NCBI RefSeq assembly: GCF_005239225.2
Contig: NC_133297.1
Coordinates: 15,364,147 to 15,428,146, forward strand
Direction: 5' to 3'
DNA from: Populus alba
Taxonomy: Eukaryota > Streptophyta > Magnoliopsida > Malpighiales > Salicaceae
DNA: 64,000 nucleotides
Part shown: positions 1 to 12,900 of the stretch, piece after piece
Layout of the letters: each line of letters opens with the position of its first letter
Position numbering within the stretch: the stretch's first letter is position 1
Made by a program: the position numbers and the translations under genes
Notes under the pieces: generated by a model
What the model was told of the DNA's origin: nothing
The model's input: only the letters and a program-made list of their open reading frames with translations
The model's database searches: none

Positions 1-498
1 TTAATATCAACACATCAAATTAATAAATAAGTCCAAAATATAATCATTTAAAGTAAAATATTAATAATTATTTAAATAAAAAATACTTTAAATTCCTAAA
101 TAAACAGCAACAAGTGGCCAAGACAAAGCTCTCATGATTTCTTGCTTTCACAGCAAGGCCTCCTAAAGATGAGACAATCTCGATTAAATTATTTAAATCG
201 TTAATGTATCGATGAATTCTCAATCATTGCGTTAATAGAACTATCAGTATTAATGTGAAGTTCACGTAATTTCTTTATATTTATATAAACCATCAAACTA
301 TTTCACGTGATATTCATACATAAAATTATATGAGTCTCAAGTTATTATATAATATTATGATTAACTAAAACTATCACAAGAACCTAACTGAGAATCCATT
401 GATAGATGAGGAAATGTAAAATAGATAAGAACTGAGTCGAGATTATTTTTATAGAAGCATCTGTTGAAAACCATGCACAGCTAATCCAGGCAGTTTTG
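1..498. other. AT-rich upstream region, no gene seen
   Basis: No coding frame of note. AT-rich sequence leading into the promoter of the cytochrome b561/DOMON gene. Nothing else could be assigned. Confidence 0.5.
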
Positions 499-504
499 TA
501 TATA
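499..504 (+). promoter_or_regulatory. candidate TATA box of the DOMON/cytochrome b561 gene
   Basis: A TATATA element lies about 240 bp before the ATG at 741 and is followed by pyrimidine-rich sequence typical of a plant 5' leader. Assigned by position and motif only; the transcription start is unknown. Confidence 0.35.
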
Positions 505-740
505 TCACTTTCCCTCGATAACTTCTTCCTCGAAAGACGCCTCCTCTCTTCTTACAAGAGGAATCCTATAAATCTCAAGTTTCTGGATTCACAACTCTCT
601 CATCCACCCGCAGAAACCAGAATCTCATCAGGAAACAGTTTCTGTAGCTATTCCATTTAGGGGCTGAAACTTGCTTTTCCTCTGTACGTCGGCATCTCAT
701 CCCTGACATCAATCCCTGCTTCTATAAGCAGCAACCAGCC

Positions 741-2510
741 ATGGATAAGTCTTTAGCAACTCTGTTGTTGTCTTGCACTTTATTGATCTCCTTATGTGTC
801 CCATCTCTGGCTCAAACTTGCGGGAACTATACTTTCTCTGGAAACCGATCGTACAGCACTTGCAATGACCTTCCACAGTTGAGCTGTTCTCTTCACTGGA
901 ATTACCACCCATCGAACCTGACAGCTGATATTGCGTTTCGCAAATCTGGAGCATCGACATCTAACTGGATATCATGGGCTCTAAATCCTAGCCGGCGAGC
1001 GATGGCTGGTTCACAGGCTCTTGTAGCGTTCCAGCACCCCAATGGCTCCATTCTTGCTTACACAACCCAGTTAAATGATAACCCAAACATGCAACCTGGT
1101 AGATTGAGTTTCGATGTCCCCAGTATTGCCGCGGAGTTTTCCTCCAATGGGGATATGATAATATTTGCAACACTTCAGCTTACAGATAGCTTGCGTTTGA
1201 CCAACCAGGTTTGGCAAGAAGGTCCTCTGAACGGAGGTAATCCTGGTCAACATCCAACCAACGGACAAAATGGGAAATCGATGGGGACTGTAGATTTTAT
1301 AAATGGATCAGTAACAACAACCGGTGGAACCACCTCAAAACAACGAAAGAGAAATGTAAGTGGACGGTCAATTAATTATGCAGTATGTATAGCTATAGGA
1401 GGAGGATGATATCAGGGCATGGGTTTAACTTTTTTTTTTTTTTTTTTCTAACTTGTGATTCTAAAGGTGATTTAATTGATTTTTTTTCAGGTTCATGGAG
1501 TATTAAATGCAGTGAGTTGGGGAATTCTTATGCCTGTGGGAATCATTATAGCAAGGTACCTGAAGGTGTTCAAGTCAGCAGGTCCAGCATGGTTTTACCT
1601 GCATGTTACTTGCCAAACTTCCGGTTATGCTGTCGGGATTGCTGGATGGGCGACTGGTATAAAACTCGGAAGCGATAGTCCTGGAATTTCCTATGATACC
1701 CACAGAAATCTTGGCATGATCATCTTCGCCCTTGGAACCCTTCAGGTATTTACTAGCACATCGCTCTTTTTTTTTTTTCCTGTCTTCTAGCTTAGAGCAA
1801 TTAATTGAAACTTGATTGTCATTAAACTTCTTTCAGCCTCCATTAGTACAACATGGTATCGATAGTTTCTAGATTTCTTTCCTCGTATCAAAGCATGCCT
1901 GAAAAGTCAGCATGTTCTTCATGTTGTTTTCAAACATACTCAATTAATGCAGGATATTTTCAAGATCAGCCACCGGCATCTGGTTGCAACGTCCCATTCC
2001 ATCAACGTTTTTAGAAACCATCCACCCTATTTCAAAAGGGAAGAAACAGAAAGTAAAAATAGATGGACTTACTTTTTTAGGCTCTCTGTTCTCCGGCAAA
2101 AAAACCGATGTCCCCACTGTAATTTGTACTCAAGTAATGTAAAAATTACCTTGTAGCTTAGTCTTCTCACAAGTAATGCATTGCCGACCTGTTTGCAGGT
2201 GCTTGCCTTGCTTTTGAGGCCAAAGCCAGACCACAAATACAGACTGTATTGGAACATATACCACCACTCCATCGGATATACTACCGTGATTCTGAGCATT
2301 GCTAACATCTTTGAGGGATTTGATGTTTTGGACAGTGAGGATAACTGGAAAAAGGCTTATACTGGTGTTCTAATATTTCTTGTGGTTGTGGCGGCTGTTA
2401 TGGAAGCAGTAACTTGGTTCATTGTGATCAAGAGAAAGAAAGCTGCAAGTTCTGATAGGCATGTTAATGGAGAAAATGTATATGGCTCCAGGGCACAGCA
2501 GACTGCGTAA
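741..2510 (+). CDS. cytochrome b561 and DOMON domain-containing protein (3 exons)
   Basis: Exons 741-1355, 1491-1745 and 2199-2510, all in phase 0, give 393 aa, the usual length of plant AIR12/CYB561-DOMON proteins. Residues 1-25 form a signal peptide (hydrophobic core, then SLAQ before the TC start of the mature part). A DOMON domain follows at about 45-185, with the family-like pattern W-I-S-W-A-L-N-P and a terminal N-Q-V-W-Q. A cytochrome b561 core with about five membrane spans covers 206-365. Candidate haem-ligand histidines are H207 (VHG), H243 (YLHV), H276 (DTHRN) and H312/H313 (YHHSIGY). A basic tail ends the protein. From the family, it would carry electrons across the plasma membrane, with ascorbate as likely donor; the physiological partner is not known. 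The start is the first ATG of the frame, directly before the signal peptide. Introns begin GT and end AG; intron 1 has a long T-run. It appears intact. Confidence 0.93.
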
Positions 2511-3406
2511 CTGATGGCTGGTTTAACATCACTTAACATGCTCTGTGTTCTATGTATACCACCTGATTAGAAGTTCATTAGCGAGCTCCGGTTTTTTTAT
2601 TTTTATTTCTCGGCATTCTATTACATGACGGTTGATGTATTTTTGGATCACATATATGATTTAATAGAGCTTGTACTTGTTTTATTTGGTCATAATTCAC
2701 AAATACAGCCCTGCTATTTATTCTTTTGGGAAATTCTGCGATCTGCCATATTCTAGCCAGCAGGCAGGCAGGGATGGATGGAGGGTAGCATCATCATAGT
2801 CTTCTTTGGTTATTGTATTTTTGTGTGGAGTCGAGGGTGAGATTAGAAAGCTGGTTTTATCTCCTTGTCAGGTCTGCAGTACCTGATGCCTTTGGCGGTT
2901 TGTCATACATGGGATTGGTCCAATTGTAGCCACATAACTTTTTAAAATGAAGTCTAGCATGGCCCAGTTAGCACTTTATTGAAATGTAATAATATGTATA
3001 TGACCCCTGAGCACTTCCAGAGTGGGAGGAGCTCTAGAAGGCATCTGTCATTCTCTGGTTCACGCATTATCTGATTAATGGAAGAGCAGGCGATGATTGG
3101 GAAGCATCCTGTCATGGCATAGAAAGTTTCCAACAACTGTTGAGTCATGCGGTCTGAAAGCAGTAATAAGAAGTAGAAATTCGGTTTTGGAAAATGTCAA
3201 CCTTCATTTCGGAAAACTATGTGGTTATTCAAAAATATCATGAAAACTGTTTCGGAAGACTACTCCTTTTAAGTCATAGGAAGATGGGATTTTCTGGAGG
3301 TGAGATTTTCATGGTTGACAAGATTTTATGGTATTCGACGAGGGGAAGAAACAATTAGTAGCACCTGAAATGCGGTTTGACTAAAGGCACAGGTGCTTCA
3401 AAGACA
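2511..3406. other. 3' flank and intergenic region between convergent genes
   Basis: Contains the 3' untranslated region of the DOMON/b561 gene and unassigned sequence before the 3' end of the convergent MO25-like gene. A short direct repeat of CAGG units lies near 2760-2775. No credible coding region. Confidence 0.5.
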
Positions 3407-3412
3407 TTTATT
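3407..3412 (-). terminator. candidate polyadenylation signal of the MO25-like gene
   Basis: AATAAA on the minus strand, about 130 bp past the stop codon at 3544-3546, a normal spacing for a plant poly(A) signal. Confidence 0.4.
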
Positions 3413-3543
3413 CTAAACAGAACCAACATATAATAAAATAGGAACACTCTTGTACAAGTTCTAGCAGAAGTAACAAAGACCAGGGATAAACTAGATCCTA
3501 AACAGTTTCCCAAATGCAAAAATGTTGTAAATTTAAGGACAAT

Positions 3544-6500
3544 TTAAGACTTAACCTCACAATCATCTGCATCTGTGCATGAGCGCTCACCGATGATTTC
3601 TAGAGTGGCAATCTCTTTGATGACTTCAGCTTTGTCAGCTTCAAAATGTTCGTCCTCTGAAAATAATTAAGCAGAATTAATATCCTTGTTTTCATTAGCA
3701 ATCTAGTATAAGGTAACAAGGACTACAAACTTCAGAACTTCGTTTTCTAATTATACCACTTTCACCTTTATCAATGCTGAAGTCGCCTAGAAACCTAAGA
3801 AGCTTGCTTCTATTTGTAACAAGTACACTGATGATCTCAGGAGGCTTTTTTTTATTTGCTACAAATAACTATCATTTACAAAAGGTTAATTAAAATATGA
3901 CAGATCAATAAAAGCAGACAAAATATCTACAATATCCAAATATCTTACTACACTACCTTGAACACATGAAACGTGTCCAGTTGTATTGTCTTATTTGAAT
4001 CCTGCAAATGAAGGAACCAAGATTTATAGTGGTATAGAAGTACTAAGATTTTATACAAACACATGTACATGCTGTGTACAAATATGGTTATCAGAGAGGG
4101 AGGGGGGGATACCCTGAAAAGGTTCATCAAGATCCTCATGTTCTCCAATGAACTCACATACCGAACCATCACAGCAGAATTTGAGCGGTCAAGTAACATG
4201 TATCCCAACAGCTGAAGCACATTATACGCTAGTCAGAAAAGATGTTGTATTCTATTTCTCCTTAACAAATATCTCTGCTTTCTTTTTTTTGGGAAAACAA
4301 CAACGAAGGAAAACCCTCAGAGAAAATAAAATCAAAAAGGATTTCCCATTTCACTTTTTTTTTCACGCTTATAGCTGCTTTCAAATATTTGAGCTTATTA
4401 ATTCCCAGCAATGGGATTTAGACATATACCACTGTAACCTCTTTTTTTTTTTTTATAGAAAATCAATATAAATAAATTTGGTCGAAGATGATTTTATCAA
4501 AACAAATATAAATCAACAAATGATGCAAACTTTAGATTGCTCCTGTGAATCTTGTATTACCTTGACAGCATGCCTTCTGGTTATGTAACTGGGAGATTGT
4601 AGCAATTGTGAATTGAATCCTTGGAAAAACTGGAACAAGGGAAAATTTGTTGTCACGTAAGATATTGGTAATAGGAATTAATCACTAACAAAATGGAAGG
4701 AAAAAGGTAAGTAACTAAGGTTATGTTATGTTTAATCACACCATCAACATGGAGATTATACAGGGTCAGTATTTATCACCTCCAAGTGACATCCATGCCA
4801 ATTACTTTGGTCTTATAATTCTACAGATTGTCTGATACCACTTCAAACTGGTATTTTTGCAAGCATAAATTATAAGCAATGCCTATGGTTGTCATTAATG
4901 CTCTCTGGTATGAGTAATCAGCATCCTCTTTTTTACAACGCCGTCCTCTTCAGATGAATAAGCTTAAGAAGCTCATCTAAAAAACTCAATTAGTTGATCT
5001 TTTAATTAGAATGCCTTACAGTACGATCTTTGATCCAGAAATATATTTGTAAACAATTTCACAGCTGCTATTAAAGAAGCTCCATTGATCCTAGCAACAA
5101 CAATTTATAATAGGATCAGTCTTATGAACATGTGAGGGATGAATGATAGAACTGTCATTCCAATGCCTCAAGCAGAGTCTGTTCTGAGCTGTCAGCGGCC
5201 TCCTTTTTACGATGCCATCCATTTTCAGATGAAAAGCTTTAAAAGCTCTTGCTTGCCAATGAGATGTGGCTTAGCTATCATTAGTATCCTTTTTCTCCCA
5301 AGAGGTCTCTGTTCGAACCTCTCCTTTGTAAATGAAAACCTCTTGCTAACTAACTCAACCAGTTAAACTTTTAGCTGGCTCTGTCATTGATGAAGGGTGA
5401 TCTTTCTAATCCAGCAATAATTCTTAAACAAGTTCACATCATTTGTTTATGAAGTTTCACTGATCCTAGGAACAATATTGTTTAATAAGATCAGTATTAT
5501 GAACATGTAAGGGATGAATGGCAATAATGAAATATCTCTGAATCTACCTCCAGTTCAATGTCTTAAGTGCTGTTGATTTTAGCAGTGAAACTAGTTGACA
5601 CTCTGCTGTATTGGATCATCCACTATTCATGTTCTTTGAGAAGACTTTACAAGTTGCTGTAATATATGTATATAGGTAAACCTCACTGGACTAGAAAGGA
5701 GATATTGATTAAACTGCTTACCCAGTCATAATTTGCAGAAAGAAATTCTGCAACAGTTGATCTATGCCTTGTCAGGAGCTCCTGTGAAAATGTGGCAGTG
5801 GGTCAGTGATCATACTCTTAAAATTAGAAACATATGAAGAACAATAGTACAAAAGAACAAGTTCCACGCACAACATTAGGCAAATATACTGATTATTGAT
5901 AGAACTGACATATTAAAACACAATCCGAGTGTGGATTGTGTAGATAAATAAGTTATTGCATACATCAAGAAATCCAAACACAAAACATTCTGGTTAAACC
6001 TGACAAGGCCATAGGATGATGGATAGATAAATGGTAGGCTATTTGAGCTAGAAGCTTGATCCCAACTCCACAGGTAGAAGATAGCGAAGACAGTAAAACA
6101 AAAAAGAAAATATGGTTATTGTGGAGGTCGAAGGTTTTTTGCCTGCTCAGGTTTCAATGAACACATGTAAGGACTAGTAGAAATTATGTTCCTGATACAA
6201 ACTTATCCTGAAGTTCTTAATCCTGCAAATTTATCATTTACATAAATATTTTGATGGTAAGAGCAGCTGCAAAGGCTTCCAAGATAGATTAGAAAAATAA
6301 AGCATTAATGGATCTAATGTTACATCAAATCGGTAATCTCTTAGTCTATGAAGAATACAAGCAGTAGTTTTCTGCCAGCACGATATGCACACCAATTTTA
6401 GATGTAAGAACATAAATAAGTAAAAGAGCTGTTCAACATACTTTAAAAGTTGACTGAGCATCTGATGCTATGTCATAATGTGGAATTTGTATGTAGGTAA

Positions 6501-7999
6501 AAAATTTCTTCATGTACTCTGATCCCAATACGTACCTGAGAAATCAATAAGATTTATTGAAATAGATCACGTTAATTGTGCTAAAGCAGAAATTAAGCCA
6601 TATTTGACAATTCTGAAGCTAGTGTGGTCGAACTACAGAATAAAAATGAAAAATGGTAACACGGCTACCCTTGGCATACACCTATGATGTCTTAAATTTA
6701 CTTCATTTTGTCTATTTGAGGGAAGAAAGACAAAATGCCAACAACTTTGTGCTACAAGTTTCGGTCAGGTAAAAAATAGATGTTGCAGGAAAAGTTAGTG
6801 ATCGATTACCTCCTAGCTATGTTCTGTGTTTCCTATTATAATGATGGAGGCATTTCGTATCTTCATCATGAACTTTCTGGACTGCGTCTTAGATTGCAAG
6901 GCAAAACCAAATACTAATTACTAGTTTGAATATAATCTGAACGATAATATGCATTTAAGAGGGCCAACTATGCCTAGAAATTTCCTACAAGAAGCAACAA
7001 CAAGATCAGCACCTCAGTTTTCTGCAGCAAAAGAATCCGGCCTTCATTTCAACTATAATTAACCCTCCATTGTCTCTAAAGACTAACAAAACTGACCAGG
7101 AACAAAATCTGAACCTTAGCCAGTAAACACATAGCTAATGAAAACGTTCATCATTGACCATTGCTGATAAGATTTCAGAGAGTCAAATAATAAAAAATCC
7201 AAATCATATAACTTACCTAGCCACAATCTGATGACGAATGCACTCCCTCGAAATTGCACCATAAGTTAGAGCAATGTCACCATCTTCATAACTAATCACA
7301 TTAGCAGGAAATTAGTAAGGAAAAAAAAAAATTTGAACACATCACAACCACAAGTATTGTTTCTTGACAGCAAAAGTCTATTTATTTATTTTTGGTTTAC
7401 CCAGGGAGCAAAACATCCATAAGGTCTAAATTATTTTCCAGATACTCGGAAGCAATCAACCGCCCACCAACTCGTTGCCTCTGCAAATTTGCTAGAACAT
7501 GAGTAGCATTTTGACGTGCCTGAAATTAACAAAGAGTGCTCATGAAACCCACAAAACCGGTCTCATCAATCATAAAATAATAATAATAATAATAATAATT
7601 AAAGAAAGCATATATATTTGGTTGATGAGCTTACCCCCAAGTCGAGTTTTGGAAGACAAACAACGAGAAGGCGGAACGTATCATGCTTAAAGAACTCCCG
7701 AGCCAAATGCGCACAAGCATCAGGATTCGGCTCTGCTTGTCCATTCCCAAATAAAACTATCCTTATCTCCAGAATCTGTTTGCCCAGCTCAGACATCTGC
7801 TCATCATTATTAAATATCTATAAGATATCGATCTAAAAAAATTGAGAAAGAAAGAATAATCAGTGCATACTGAACGTACCTTTTCCTCTCGCTTGCGTTC
7901 TCGAGTTTCGGTATTCTGGTCAAGAAAGATGAGAAGATCACGTGTTTGTAGCACAAGCTCCATGGGAGTCCGGGGTTTTGGCTTGAAGAGTCCCTTCAT
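3544..7999 (-). CDS. MO25: MO25/CAB39-like scaffold protein (11 exons)
   Basis: Exons read on the minus strand: 7880-7999, 7635-7796, 7401-7519, 7217-7291, 6442-6535, 5722-5781, 4561-4629, 4113-4211, 3957-4001, 3766-3868, 3544-3656. All junctions are GT-AG and keep frame, giving 352 aa. Recognisable stretches in order: [12 protein letters not shown] at the N-terminus; [122 protein letters not shown]. These are the conserved armadillo-like helices of the Mo25 family. Family knowledge: Mo25 proteins bind and activate STE20/GCK-type kinases and work with MST/NDR kinase modules in polarity and cytokinesis. ATG 7999 is used because the upstream in-frame extension begins with TTG and the family starts at MKGLF. 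It appears intact; the acidic C-terminus ends in CEVKS. Confidence 0.95.
4918..5520. repeat. old tandem duplication inside MO25 intron 6
   Basis: Two diverged copies (about 4918-5150 and 5200-5520) share the same order of blocks: a CAGATGAA...AGCTTAA/AGCTTTAA block, a GATCTTTnnnnnCCAG block, TTGATCCTAG-like sequence, and GAACATGTgAGGGATGAATG near the end. The intron is not coding. Confidence 0.6.
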
Positions 8000-8054
8000 A
8001 TCTTGGACACATGCACGAGCAGGAAATCTTCTGCTGAGGATTTGGTGCAAAGAT

Positions 8055-8108
8055 GACGACGACGACGACGAGGACGACGACGACGACGAGGACGACGACG
8101 ACGACGAG
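8055..8108. repeat. 18-bp tandem repeat (three units of GAC-rich sequence) in the MO25 5' leader
   Basis: Three exact 18-bp units, each five GAC triplets followed by GAG, lie 56 bp upstream of the MO25 ATG. On the transcript this would be a GTC/CTC-rich leader. Likely length-variable between alleles. Confidence 0.85.
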
Positions 8109-8365
8109 GGTTTTAGTAACGGAATAAGAGGAGAAGAAAATGGGATGCAGATGATAGTAAATGACAGATAAAAATATAAATGAAACCGTTTTCTTTGGCC
8201 TTGGCTTTGCTTTCCTGGTTGTTATGCTCCGATTCTTGGCACTCCATGACATGTCATGAAGGTTTGTTTGTTATTTTAAGGTGTGCCTTCGGGCCTCTTC
8301 CACAAAATTCTCTCCTTGCTACACACTTGTGTAAATGTACTTCTAGGGCTATTTTCGATGCTCTA

Positions 8366-8373
8366 TATTTATA
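8366..8373 (-). promoter_or_regulatory. candidate TATA box of the MO25-like gene
   Basis: TATAAATA on the minus strand about 370 bp before ATG 7999, upstream of the GAC-rich leader repeat. Position and motif only. Confidence 0.3.
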
Positions 8374-8399
8374 TTACTTTACAATTTTATTAAGGTTTT

Positions 8400-9041
8400 C
8401 CTAATAAAATGGTTAAAAAAGAGTTAGATTTGTTGCTTTAGATATTTCCTAGCAGTTTTGTTGGTAATTTTTAATACCAACATAATTATTTTTAAAATAT
8501 AAATGATGATTTATTTATTTATTTTTAATAAAAACTCCATCATTTTAATATATATATATATATATATATAATTAGGGTTGATATAAAATATTTTGATGAT
8601 TTGGTTAAAATTTATGACTCTTATATTAGATCGGATTAACTACTTAATTAGATTTAAAAACTTTAATTTTAATAATTTGCTGATGATTTTCTAACCCTCA
8701 CATGTTAAAAAATATAGTTTATGGTATGGACTATGGATCAGAGTCTTTTTTATATTTTTGGGTTAATTGGATGGGAAATGATATGCTTACACACTCCACA
8801 CATAGATACCTTGCACACAAATGCACATGTACATTTTAATACTAAAAAATTACAGTAATGCAAAAAGTCTTTCAATAGACAGGGAAAAAAAAAAACCATC
8901 TTCATGTTTTGTCTTTTCTTTGTACCTTTAAAGAATTATATAGGTAATAATTACAGTTTGACCCACTTATAAAATATAGAATTACATAATTATTTATTCA
9001 AAAAAAATAGGAGATTATTATTATTATTATTATTATTAAAT
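8400..9041. other. AT-rich spacer with (TA)n and (TTA)n microsatellites
   Basis: Holds a (TA)n tract at 8547-8571 and a (TTA)n tract at about 9015-9038 that abuts the left end of the CACTA element. No gene seen. Confidence 0.6.
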
Positions 9042-9918
9042 CACTACCTATTAATTTGTCAAATAAAAATGGAAACACTAATAGAAAAAATACATCACTA
9101 AATTAGAGTAACATTTACTGACATAAAATGACGTAGCTGTTTTTATTGATAAACATCGAGGGGATTACAATTAGAAATTAAGGTATGAAAAAAATGGAAA
9201 TATGATTTGTCTGTGAATTTGTTGGTAATATTTAAGTTATAACCCGACAAACTACTCCTCTCTCCCCTTCTCTCATTTCTTCTTCTTTATATGTTTTGTT
9301 ATGGAGAAAACAACACATTTCCCCTATTTTATCACAAATCAAGATCTAATCATTACAAATTCATCCACCCTAACACTCAGTCTGTCAATATCTATGTTAT
9401 AGTTTTTTTTTTTTTTTTAAGATCCGCTACATCAAGTAAACAAAACTACTCATTTTCTTATGTTAAAATTTTGTTATTTTATATAGTATATGTAGTTTGT
9501 TAGTGTGTTTACTTGTTTTATGGTTTTTTCTATAGAAATTTATTGTATAAATGTATTATTTGTATATGTTAGGGTTTATTTGAGATTTTAAAAAACTATA
9601 TTTGTTTGTCATTTGATGAAACTGAGTTTGATTTTGTAACATATGTATTTTATAATGAAATAAATAATGAGTTATTTAATGAGTACGTTCCATATTTTAT
9701 TGATTTTATCGTTAAGTTGAAAATTTAGATAAATTTGGAGGTATTTGAATTTTTTTGGAGAATATTGATAATCATTAAAGGGTACTATTAAAATAGATTG
9801 AATAATTTTGAATTCAATAAATGATAACTAATTAATTAAGTATTGATTATTTGTTTTTGTTAACATTATTAATTAAAACATGTTGTCATCAATATTCTAT
9901 ATAAGTTTCATATCAGTA

Positions 9919-12900
9919 ATGAATGATTGTTCTTGTATGTATCGAGTTTTACCTGAAGGGTTGCGCATAGCGAATTATTGTAACGGGGTTGAAGATTTTA
10001 TTAATTACACATTATCTAATCTGAAAAATATTAGTGTATATGGTATTAAATATTCATGTAAGAGGTTGACACGATCAAAAGATTGATGTCTTCTCTCAAA
10101 TGTAGGAATCTCAAAGTAATAAATAACCCAGCAAGACTGATGTCGAACCATAGGGAGGTTAACTATAACAATAATAATAATAAGTTAAAGAGAACTTTGA
10201 GATGTTTGATTAATGTGAGGATTAAACAATGATAAAAATAAATGACAAGGTTAGAGGATCCATTAATGATATTTCAAACAAATATAATATAAATTCTTTT
10301 TATTACTCAACTGGAAACCACACACAAAAGAGGTTTCAATTGGATAATTTGTCATTAATAGCTCATTATAAATTGTTAACATGATCATATTAATTATCTT
10401 ATTTAAGTAACACCAATTTTTTAAATATTGTCAAGAATTCATGATGCTAACTTATGTTAACAACAAATCAAGTTCCTTTTATAGCATAGATGTAGGTTAT
10501 ATCATACAATTGAGCTATGAAAGTGCTAAGCATTTGTTGTACCAAGTGTTATACAACACAAATCTAGATTAACCATTTAACAAGCAAGGTATTAAGAATT
10601 AATAAGATAAAAATGATAAGACATGTTAATAACAAGTTGTTTAAGATATAAACATTGAAATCCATATTGAGTTTATATTATACTTATTCTTACACTATTA
10701 GTGTAACCTTTTCACCTTGACATAATAAACTTAGTTAAACATAATGAAGAAGAGAAACATAAATAAGCAAGATAAGAATATAAATAACATACAAGTTAAC
10801 TAAGTAAAGGAAAGAAAATGAAAAGCATAAACAAGATATTAATGAAAGCAAAACTTAAGCATTACAAAAATATAAAGAGAGAAATAAAGAGAATGATCTT
10901 GATCTAAACAACCAAGATGCCTAAATGCATGGCAAATGCCTCCTTTTATTGGTCAAAATTTGGAACTATTGATTTGATGACTAATTGTTGAGTGGGTGGC
11001 CACATCTTGACTTGGTGACAATTCTTATCTTCTTGTCTGAACAAAACATCATTGATAACGTTCGAATTTGAACCACTCATGAAAGTTCTAGGAAATTGTC
11101 TAAGCTTTCCAAGAAAAAAAAATTAAGGTCATTTGGGTTTCTAGAACTCGAGATATGGGTTAAACACTAAATAGTGTCTGGGCTACAAGACATATTCGAA
11201 CTTCTCTGTTGTTGCTACAATTTGGACTTAAAAATGGCCTTTTTAAATCTTGGACTCCCATAAAAGTTTTAGGCCTATGTCTTAGCTTTCCATCCATATA
11301 AAGCAAACCTAAATCCGAGATCTACAGCTCCAGATATGACCCAATTACCTAACAGTGTTCCAGTTTGGACTAAATCAGCATCTCCTTTCTAAGTTTGGGC
11401 GTTTCTTTGTCCTTTCAATTTCAATATTTAAACTCATCAATCAATCCTTTCATTTATGTGATAGACCTGCATTTAAGATGAACATTTACCATACATTAAA
11501 GGTATCTTATATTATTAGATATGTTAGTATAAAACATGTTTTAGTTAATGAGTTATTGATACTTCAAGTGCAAAATAATGATATAAAACTTTGATAAAAA
11601 TACATTTTTAAGTGCTAATCAGAGGTGTAAAAGTAAAAAAGTTTCTCAATCCATATATTTCTATGATGCATCTTCTACAAAAAAGGTTCATGGAAAAATA
11701 CTTTTGTTGGTTTACACACAGAGAACCATATGTTTCTTACAAGACCATGGTAGAAAGGATGGTTAGGTCAACTTCTAATTTTAGCAATGTGTAAAGATTT
11801 GTAATAATAATAGTAATTATTATAGGAATATGGTTATGGATGCAATGATAATAAATCAATATTATGCAGGTGAATGTTTAATCATAGATAAAAAATCAAA
11901 TGCAGGCGCAATCAAGTTTTTTGAACTTTTGAAAATTTTTTATTAACCATTATAGGATACATATATAAATCACAGTAAATTATTGGTCGTTACATAAGTG
12001 TTCACTATCAAGTCAAATCATGAATTGATTGAGATCAATTACAATAAAATTATCAAATAGGCAAAAAAACATTTTACCCGAAGGGAATATCTTTAAAGAG
12101 AATTTCTAAATTACTAAATCCATGTGAAGTCCCTTGGTTTAAGATATTAAAAAATTAATATAAGTCCAAACTTTTGCATCTTGTACTGTCTTGAAAATAC
12201 AAATTTGACCAAGTGTAGAACTTATAGGCATGCTCAGTATAAACCTAGAACTGAAAGGGGAAAGACTCTTGTCACACATAAAAAAAACTAAAATACTTCT
12301 AAATCACTCCTATACTGCAAAAGTTATCCATCTCTCTAAAGATTGTTGAGCAGATGACATGGTATTATTCACATGATGTAGTGAATTAAGTCATAATGCA
12401 CTTTTCCGATGGTGAAGCCTAAAAGTAGCTTAATAGGGTACATCCTAAGTTTTCAATAAAACCATAAAATATACTTGTTGGGTTATGTATAAATAGATTC
12501 AATTCATTTGAGTCATTTATTGCATTATATTATTATTGACTGGTAATAATCATGGTTTAGAACTTGCCATCAGAGATGTGTATGAAGCCAGAGTTCATAT
12601 TCCTATCCATAATCATACCCGGTCCTAATCATCTAGGTAGGAATATAGATGTTTATCTCCAACCATTGATTGATGAGTTGAATCAATTGTTGTCACCCGA
12701 GACTTTGATGTATGATGTCTTGAGGAAATATAATTTTTAGGTGAAGATGGTTTTGATGTGGACTATCAATGATTTTCCTGTGTATGTGATAGTTTTTTGT
12801 TAGAGCACGCATTAAAAATTAACATGTCCATATTGTATGGAAAATAACAAGGCTTTTACCTTAATAAATGGTGATAAAAGGTCTTTTTTTAAAAAAAAAA

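Noticed and set aside
1947..2156. 69-aa frame in the second intron of the DOMON/b561 gene
   Set aside because: The exon 2 to exon 3 junction is in frame without it, and it matches no part of the family.
7938..8252. 104-aa minus-strand frame with a long valine run upstream of MO25
   Set aside because: It is a frame through the GAC-rich leader repeat; it overlaps the MO25 start in another frame and has no family features.
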